From Imperialibacter roseus (GTDB lineage: Bacteria > Bacteroidota > Bacteroidia > Cytophagales > Cyclobacteriaceae), in assembly GCF_032999765.1 (NCBI RefSeq), contig NZ_CP136051.1, forward strand, positions 4,564,417-4,628,416: a DNA stretch of 64,000 bases, in the 5' to 3' direction. Below, one piece after another: positions 58,693 through 64,000 of this stretch. The number at the start of each line of letters is the position of its first letter. Position 1 is the first letter of the stretch. The translations under genes and the position numbers were made by a program. Under the pieces are notes generated by a model. That model was not told the DNA's origin. It did no database searches and saw only the letters and a list, made by a program, of their open reading frames with translations.

Positions 58693-58754
58693 ATGTCAGT
58701 GGGAGCCTGTCGAAGACGGTTCCCCTAAACACTTCGACAGGCTCAGTGTGACAT
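58693..58754. repeat. Inverted repeat with GAGCCTGTCGAAG/CTTCGACAGGCTC core
   Basis: Perfect 13-base inner arms (58703-58715 and 58732-58744) and shorter outer arms ATGTCA/TGACAT separated by four mismatches give a 62-base structure between the isomerase gene (start at 58652) and the MacB/FtsX gene (stop at 58835). CTTCGACAGGCTCAGTGTGACA is a dispersed motif I have seen in many bacterial genomes. Confidence 0.65.
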
Positions 58755-58834
58755 TTCGTTTTCAAAAAAAACGAACGATGGCTAAAGTAACCAACAAGCC
58801 AATAAAACAAAAGACATCCTCCCGCAGCGGTTGA

Positions 58835-61195
58835 TCATTCATGCCTCAGCACGTCTGCCGGATTCGTTGCAGCGCTGCTGATCGACTGGTGCAAAATGGT
58901 GGTGAGCGTAATGCCAAGGGTAAGCAATGCCACTGCCGCTAACATGGTCGGCTGAACTGTGATGCGATAGGCATATTCTTCCAACCATAAATTCATTAGC
59001 CAATAGCCCACCGGCAGACCAATGATATTGGCCACTATGACCCAGCCAAGAAATCTTTTCGAAAACGCAAAAACGATCTGCTGCATGGTAGCTCCCAGTA
59101 CTTTTCTCAAACCGATTTCTCTTCTCATTTGGGCGGCCACAAAAGATGCCAGTCCAAACAACCCGATACAGGAGATCAAAATGGCAATGACAGAGAATGA
59201 TGTAAATAGCTGACTCACCTGGGTCTCTTTTTCGTAGACCTCATTAAACTCCTGGTCCATAAACGAGTAGTCGAAAGGCTGGTCAGGTACTGCCTCTTCC
59301 CAAATGGTTCGCACACTTGCCAGCGACTGCTGCAAATTGGCGCCTGATATTCTCACCATCACGTTGTTACTTCTTCTCGGGCTCAATGAAATAACCTGCG
59401 GGCTAATTTTAGCATTCATTTTTTCAAAATGATAGTTCTTTGCCACACCAATGATTTTTCCTTCGTTTTTCCATAACCTGAACCTTTCTCCCACAAGTTC
59501 GTCTGGAGATCTGCCAATTAATTCAGCCATGGCTTCGTTGATCACCACATTCATTGTGTCAGTGGAAAACTCCCTCGAATGTGTACGCCCGGCCGCCAGG
59601 TCAATGCCCAGCGTTTGAAGGTAGTCGTAGCCAGTATTAATGAAATAGACGTTAACATCTGATTCAGGATCCTTCCCTTCCCAGTCCATATTGGAGGTGG
59701 AATATCCCCCATTGATAGGCACCTGATCGGCGACAGTGAGGCTCAAAATTTCGGGAAAACGATTAGCATTTGCCTGCAACGCCTTATAGCCTGGCTGAGG
59801 GTCGCCTTTCATTTCGAGGTAAATGACATTCTCCAGTTTGTAGCCAAGGTCTTTGCTCTTCATAAAAGAGAGTTGTCTATTCACCACCACCGTGGAAAGA
59901 ATAAGCACTGTTGACAGGGTAAACTGAAGGATGACCAACGCCTTACGAAAAAGACCTCCCTGCAATTTCACGGTGCCTTTCAACACTTCCACAGGTTTGA
60001 ACGATGAGAGATAAAAAGCTGGATAGATACCAGCGAAAATGCCAGTAAAGCCGACAATGATGGCCAGACCGGCAACAAATATAGCGTCCACGTCCGTCCA
60101 AAGTAGCTGCTTGCCCGATGCCTGATTGAACCAGGGCAACAGCACAGCAGCCAGGCCAACGGCCACAATGGAAGAAACCAATGCCAGCACCAGTGACTCC
60201 ATCAGGTATTGTCCTATGAGCTGACTTCTCATAGCGCCTATCGACTTCCTTACTCCTATTTCCTTGGCTCGCTTCATCGCCCGTGCAGTAGCCAGGTTAG
60301 TAAAGTTGATACAGGCAATGAGCAGGATGAAAATGGCTGCGACCACAAAAATTCTCAAGTAGGTTTTGGGGTCGTTCTTACCATTGAGCGCTGTGAGATG
60401 CAGCTCCTCAAAAGGCAGAAGAAATAACTCCACGTTAGACCCCTCGTTGTGTGTTTCTACCTCATACCTTAATGCATCGGCGAGCGCCTCCGCATTGGCT
60501 CCATTGGCTAGCTTCACATAAGTTCGCAGGGCATTGGAGCCCCAATCTGTTTCAATCCAACTGCCCCACCGGTCGGCAAGAAAATGAAAAGGCACGACAG
60601 CATGAAACTGCAAACCCGACTGTCGGGGAGGGTTTTCTACCACGCCACTTACAGCCACATTCCACTTGTCGTCGAGACGGATCGCCTGGCCAACCACATC
60701 TTGCCGCTCCCAGTCGCTACCAAAATATTTGATGGCCAAGTCTCTGGTAATAACGATAGAAGACGGATCGGTGAGAAGCGTTTCCCTTTTTCCTCTCAAA
60801 ACCCGAAAGGAGAAAACATCAAAGAAGCTCTGATCAGTCATGTATACCTGATCTTCATTCACCAGCACATCTCCGACTTTGATGGTAAAGTTGGCCCAGG
60901 TAAAACGTACTGCCCCCTCTATTTCAGAATACCTCTCCAGCAAGGCTGGCGCTAGTGGCCCGGGAGTGACGTAGGAGTAAAAACTCTGGCCGTTAGAGTA
61001 TTCCTGATGCTCATACACGTAGTAGATGTTTTCGATCTCTTCATGGAACTTATCAAAGGAGATCTCATCATTTACCCACAAAAAGATGAAAAGCACAGTT
61101 GTCAGTCCGACAGAAAGGCCGAGAATGTTGACAATGGAAAAGAGCCGGTCTCTGCGAAGAACCCGCAATGCGATAGTGAAGTAGTTTTTGACCAT
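58835..61195 (-). CDS. MacB/FtsX-type ABC transporter permease
   Basis: A 786-residue permease of the Bacteroidota-type double-FtsX family. Membrane helix at 20-42, periplasmic MacB-like core (about 50-275), FtsX core at about 285-425 (FILLIACINFTNLATARAMKRAKEIGVRKS), second periplasmic core (about 445-660) and final FtsX part at about 670-780 (IGLFGLASFVAAQMRREIGLRKVLGA). Such proteins export antimicrobials, peptides or lipoproteins, or transmit force, with a separate ATPase. No ATPase gene is adjacent, which is common for this family. Confidence 0.9.
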   Translation of the reverse strand: MVKNYFTIALRVLRRDRLFSIVNILGLSVGLTTVLFIFLWVNDEISFDKFHEEIENIYYVYEHQEYSNGQSFYSYVTPGPLAPALLERYSEIEGAVRFTWANFTIKVGDVLVNEDQVYMTDQSFFDVFSFRVLRGKRETLLTDPSSIVITRDLAIKYFGSDWERQDVVGQAIRLDDKWNVAVSGVVENPPRQSGLQFHAVVPFHFLADRWGSWIETDWGSNALRTYVKLANGANAEALADALRYEVETHNEGSNVELFLLPFEELHLTALNGKNDPKTYLRIFVVAAIFILLIACINFTNLATARAMKRAKEIGVRKSIGAMRSQLIGQYLMESLVLALVSSIVAVGLAAVLLPWFNQASGKQLLWTDVDAIFVAGLAIIVGFTGIFAGIYPAFYLSSFKPVEVLKGTVKLQGGLFRKALVILQFTLSTVLILSTVVVNRQLSFMKSKDLGYKLENVIYLEMKGDPQPGYKALQANANRFPEILSLTVADQVPINGGYSTSNMDWEGKDPESDVNVYFINTGYDYLQTLGIDLAAGRTHSREFSTDTMNVVINEAMAELIGRSPDELVGERFRLWKNEGKIIGVAKNYHFEKMNAKISPQVISLSPRRSNNVMVRISGANLQQSLASVRTIWEEAVPDQPFDYSFMDQEFNEVYEKETQVSQLFTSFSVIAILISCIGLFGLASFVAAQMRREIGLRKVLGATMQQIVFAFSKRFLGWVIVANIIGLPVGYWLMNLWLEEYAYRITVQPTMLAAVALLTLGITLTTILHQSISSAATNPADVLRHE

Positions 61196-61245
61196 GACAG
61201 GATTGAGTTTCGGTGGTTACTCAATTTTCTACCTGTGGTTACAGC

Positions 61246-61761
61246 TCAGTCGATTTCCTTTTTTTGATAAACGATATCCTCTTCTTCTTTTGTCATTTTA
61301 AGCTGCTTGCTGATCCGTCGCATTTCCGGCCGAACCTGCGCAAAAATGATCAGCATACCCAGATAGAGCAGCACAAAAAATGTCATACGGGTAAGGTAGA
61401 GGCCAGCCACTGCCATGATGGCGGCCGCTTCCATGCAGCTATACTGGATCATTGACGCATGAAAGAAGAGATCGAGCCGTTCACGCAGAGAGTGCTCCTT
61501 ACTCAACGGTTGAATTTCCTGTTTATAAAGCCGCATGCCCAGCACCACATTGCCAAATGCAAAGACGGCAAGTATGGCTGTGATGGTGGCGTTCAAATCG
61601 GCTCCAAAGGGCGGTGCAAGAGCTCCTTCCTGCATTTGAAGATACACAACAATAAACGGCACCATGGGAATAGCCGCCAGCAGATAGAAAATAAGTGATA
61701 GCCTGAAATAGTACTGATCGGCGGTTTTATAAGCAAAAGGCTTGATGCGAGGCAAGGTCAT
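61246..61761 (-). CDS. Four-helix membrane protein of unknown function
   Basis: A 171-residue protein with four hydrophobic segments (about 22-42, 58-78, 100-122, 124-142). An amphipathic segment RERLDLFFHASMIQ lies before helix 3, and the C-terminal tail is Lys/Glu-rich (SKQLKMTKEEEDIVYQ). The layout resembles the 153-residue protein at 25022-25483, so the two may be distant paralogues. A TACCTTTG box at 61778-61785 is close to the start. It is 51 bases upstream of the FtsX-type gene on the same strand and may be co-transcribed with it. Confidence 0.72.
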   Translation of the reverse strand: MTLPRIKPFAYKTADQYYFRLSLIFYLLAAIPMVPFIVVYLQMQEGALAPPFGADLNATITAILAVFAFGNVVLGMRLYKQEIQPLSKEHSLRERLDLFFHASMIQYSCMEAAAIMAVAGLYLTRMTFFVLLYLGMLIIFAQVRPEMRRISKQLKMTKEEEDIVYQKKEID

Positions 61762-61777
61762 AGTTACGATTTGGTTG

Positions 61778-61785
61778 CAAAGGTA
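61778..61785 (-). promoter_or_regulatory. Candidate -7 element for the small membrane protein
   Basis: TACCTTTG on the minus strand fits TAnnTTTG, 17 bases before the ATG at 61761. No clear TTTG at the -33 position was found. Confidence 0.35.
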
Positions 61786-61915
61786 AAACAGCTATCCGAA
61801 ATGCCTATTCCGGCGGAAACTTTACCAGGGCAAGTAAAGAACGGCCAAAGTGATCTCAGCAACTCCTATTTCTTATTTGCTAATTCTTATATTGAAGGTT
61901 GCTAACGACCGACCC

Positions 61916-63250
61916 ATGAAGCGTAACTTCCCGCATCCTATCATGATCATGCTCCTCTTCATTGCCCTGGCCACGGTCATGACCTGGGTCGTTCCGGCAG
62001 GGCAATACGATAGGGTGCCGGACGAAGCCACTGGAAGGGACGTGGTGGTACAGGGAAGTTATCATACCATCGAAAATCAACCTGTTACTTTCTTCGATAT
62101 GCTGGTGGCCATCCCCAAAGGCATTGTGAGCAGCGCTGATGTCATTACTTTCATTCTTATTTTGGGTGGCTGCTTTTATGTGATTGAAAAAACAGGAGCC
62201 TTCAATGAAGCCCTGGGCTGGCTGGTGACCAAATTTAAGAATGCCGAAATGGCCCTGATGGTATTCGTTGGCGTCGTTTTTTGTGTTGGAGGCGTGCTGA
62301 ATGGCCTTGCAGAAGAAGTGATCGCCATGATGCCCATCGTATTATTGCTCACCGCCAAAACCGGCTACACCAAAGAGGCCGCTGTGGCGATAAGCTTCGG
62401 GAGCGCCAATATTGGGGGATCCTTTGGCCCGTCTAATCCATTTGTGGTGTTAATTGCCCAAAAGGTAGCCGGCGTAGAACCATTCTCCGATAGCCTGTTC
62501 CGCATCGTTTTTACGGTCATTGCACTCGCTGTCTGGATTTTCTTTGTGCTGAAGTACGGAAAATCAAAAGCAGGCAGCACAATGAACCCGGCGTCTCCAT
62601 CTCCCAGGTTGTCGACAAGGTCTGTGGCTATCTTGTCCCTTCTGCTGGTAACTTTTGGGGTCATGATCTACGGGGCCGTGACGCTGGAATGGGATTTTCT
62701 TCAAATGGCTGCTTCATTTTTTGCCCTGGGAATTACTGCTGGTGTCATTGGGAAATTGGGGTTCAACGGCACCGGAGAGGCGTATACTGACGGCTTTAGA
62801 GACATGGTATTCGCCTGCGTGGTAGTTGGGTTTGCCAGGGCTATTTTTCTGATTATGCAGGAGGGTATGATCGTCGATACCATCGTACATGCCCTGTTCT
62901 CGCCGCTGGATGGCCTCCCACAAATGATCACAGCTATTGGCATGATGATCTCTCACATTATCATACACATTCCTGTTCCCAGCACTTCAGGGCAGGCCAT
63001 GCTTACCATGCCACTACTGGCCCCCATTGCTGATCTCACAGGCATGTCACGCCAAATTGTGGTGTTGGCCTACCAGTACGGCGCCAGCCTCACCGACCTG
63101 ATCACCCCCACCAACGGCACACTCATGGCAGTGATTGCCTCAGCTGGCGTTGCCTACAACGATTGGTTCAAGTTTATCTGGAAGGCAATCCTACTGGTGT
63201 TTGGCATTGCTGCCATAGGGTTGGTTGTAGCCGTAGCAGTAAATATCTAG
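61916..63250 (+). CDS. YfcC-family carrier (putative basic amino acid/peptide permease)
   Basis: The frame is open from 61850, but ATG 61916 (MKRNFPHPIM) is the family start. The 444-residue protein has twelve or so hydrophobic helices and family blocks VVPAGQYDR (about 26-34), FILILGGCFYVIEKTGAF (about 78-95), GGVLNGLAEEVIAMMPI (about 121-137) and IHIPVPSTSGQAMLTMPLLAPIAD (about 348-371). YfcC/DcuC/arginine-antiporter relatives move basic amino acids, C4-dicarboxylates or peptides. The substrate here is unassigned. It is followed by the SPFH gene after 117 bases. Confidence 0.85.
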   Translation: MKRNFPHPIMIMLLFIALATVMTWVVPAGQYDRVPDEATGRDVVVQGSYHTIENQPVTFFDMLVAIPKGIVSSADVITFILILGGCFYVIEKTGAFNEALGWLVTKFKNAEMALMVFVGVVFCVGGVLNGLAEEVIAMMPIVLLLTAKTGYTKEAAVAISFGSANIGGSFGPSNPFVVLIAQKVAGVEPFSDSLFRIVFTVIALAVWIFFVLKYGKSKAGSTMNPASPSPRLSTRSVAILSLLLVTFGVMIYGAVTLEWDFLQMAASFFALGITAGVIGKLGFNGTGEAYTDGFRDMVFACVVVGFARAIFLIMQEGMIVDTIVHALFSPLDGLPQMITAIGMMISHIIIHIPVPSTSGQAMLTMPLLAPIADLTGMSRQIVVLAYQYGASLTDLITPTNGTLMAVIASAGVAYNDWFKFIWKAILLVFGIAAIGLVVAVAVNI

Positions 63251-63367
63251 CACATTCTACGGTTCACACTCCACCATCTCTGAACAATTAATTTTACCTG
63301 ACTGCAACCATTCTAAGCTTTCGTCGTATATTGATATCAAATTAATATCATATTAAATCATTCTGGT

Positions 63368-64000
63368 ATGGACACTGAAAAGATTAACAAACCTACATCC
63401 GGCTATCCTATGATCGCATTATTCCTGATTTTTCTCATCGGCGGCATCCTTGGGCTGGCTGTAGCCCGCTTGCCCTTGTCGGCCATTTTTGTCGTGCTGG
63501 CTATTGTGATGACTCCCGGTTTCTTTTTTGTGAACCCCAATGAGTCGAGAGTGCTTACCCTGTTTGGTGAATACAAGGGTACGGTGAAGAACAATGGTTT
63601 CTTCTTTGTTAACCCACTGTATCAAAAGCAGAAAATTTCTCTGCGTGCCCGCAACTTCGACAGCGAAAGACTGAAAGTGAACGACAAGCTGGGCAACCCT
63701 GTGATGATCAGCGTGATCCTTGTTTGGAAAGTAAAAGAAACTTTCAAAGCTGCCTTTGAGGTAGATGATTATGTGAGCTTCGTTCGGGTGCAAACAGATG
63801 CAGCTGTTAGAAAGCTTGCCGGTCGCTATCCTTACGACAATTTCGACGACCATGAAGAGGAAGTTTCGCTAAGGTCAGGCCTTGAAGAAGTGAATCACAA
63901 CCTCGAAAAAGAGCTGGAAGAAAGACTTGACATCGCAGGCATTGAAGTACTCGAAGCGAGAATTGGCTACCTTGCCTATGCCGAAGAAATTGCCCAGGCG
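63368..64000 (+). CDS. SPFH/band 7 membrane protein, partial
   Basis: ATG 63368 opens a frame that reaches the window edge (211 codons). A two-part hydrophobic N-terminus (about 14-30 and 36-52) is followed by the SPFH domain: VNPNESRVLTLFGEYKG (about 55-71), the KISLRARNF block (about 88-96), VISVILVWKVK and REYVSFVRVQ-like VDDYVSFVRVQTDAAVR (about 137-153). Such proteins form oligomeric scaffolds at the inner membrane that organise proteases or lipid domains. The C-terminal part lies beyond the window. The gene is not truncated biologically as far as can be seen. Confidence 0.88.
   Translation, partial: MDTEKINKPTSGYPMIALFLIFLIGGILGLAVARLPLSAIFVVLAIVMTPGFFFVNPNESRVLTLFGEYKGTVKNNGFFFVNPLYQKQKISLRARNFDSERLKVNDKLGNPVMISVILVWKVKETFKAAFEVDDYVSFVRVQTDAAVRKLAGRYPYDNFDDHEEEVSLRSGLEEVNHNLEKELEERLDIAGIEVLEARIGYLAYAEEIAQA

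Noticed and set aside
1-64000. CRISPR array, tRNA, rRNA, intact insertion sequence or prophage
   Set aside because: No regularly spaced direct repeats, no tRNA-like T-loop and cloverleaf pattern, no rRNA-like stretch, no transposase and no phage structural gene was seen.

Overview
The window looks like chromosomal DNA of a free-living member of the Bacteroidota, most likely of the Cytophagia type. The reasons are type IX secretion (por) C-terminal sorting domains on two exported proteins, SprB-type repeats, a TonB receptor with a carboxypeptidase-like N-terminal domain, LytS/LytTR sensor pairs, many Bacteroidota-specific lipoprotein and Tat-signal families, and a few TAnnTTTG-type -7 elements. 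No rRNA or tRNA gene, CRISPR array, prophage or intact insertion sequence was seen. The last gene runs off the right edge.

Layout. 0-4.1 kb (minus): plsC-like acyltransferase, gatC and a 999-residue membrane/TPR protein in one tightly packed unit. 4.3-4.9 kb: DUF433/DUF5615 toxin-antitoxin pair with a frameshifted toxin. 4.9-7.6 kb (minus): FabZ-like hotdog protein, a secreted propeller-like protein and a Tat-exported Gfo/Idh/MocA oxidoreductase. 7.7-14.8 kb (minus): a LytS-like kinase and LytTR regulator upstream of a 1375-residue secreted GloVer/SprB-repeat protein with a type IX sorting tail. 15.1-17.6 kb (minus): exported EEP phosphohydrolase and M24 peptidase, each followed by hairpin repeats. 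17.7-20.6 kb: a defence/toxin-antitoxin island (MNT/HEPN pair with an amber-interrupted HEPN, PIN toxin with a 57-residue partner, XRE regulator) with decayed dispersed repeats. 20.6-28.9 kb: CotH/lamin-tail exported protein, acyl-CoA thioesterase, dicarboxylate symporter, pseudouridine synthase, orphan UPF0175 antitoxin, rRNA m5C methyltransferase. 29.1-30.6 kb (minus): DUF2805, flavin reductase-like protein, DUF2256 and a membrane protein in one operon. 30.8-35.8 kb (minus): M28 peptidase, zeta-like ATPase with a coupled small ORF, PNPOx-like protein, DHFR-like protein, exported unknown. 36.0-40.6 kb (plus): two tandem outer-membrane paralogues, a sulfide:quinone-reductase-like flavoprotein with a coupled 44-residue ORF, PAS histidine kinase. 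40.6-50.8 kb: SulP transporter, SGNH esterase, aldo/keto reductase, DUF885 and M23-like peptidases, CehA/McbA metallohydrolase, second Gfo/Idh/MocA protein. 51.0-56.8 kb: heme/iron uptake unit (unknown 184-residue protein, TonB receptor, hmuTUV). 56.9-57.5 kb: intact DUF433/DUF5615 pair. 57.5-64 kb: sugar-phosphate isomerase-like protein, MacB/FtsX-type permease, small membrane protein, YfcC-like carrier and an SPFH protein cut by the window edge.

How the genes fit together. The clearest functional unit is heme/iron import (receptor, lipoprotein binding protein, permease, ATPase), with an intrinsic terminator between the receptor and the ABC genes that would lower ABC expression relative to the receptor. 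A second unit is the small DUF2805/flavin reductase/DUF2256 operon. The rest is mostly exported hydrolases and transporters typical of a polymer-degrading marine or soil Bacteroidota. Five toxin-antitoxin or orphan-partner loci lie in 64 kb, two of them with an inactivating mutation in the toxin. Short dispersed hairpin repeats fill many of the longer intergenic stretches; one family keeps its loop sequence while its perfect arms differ.
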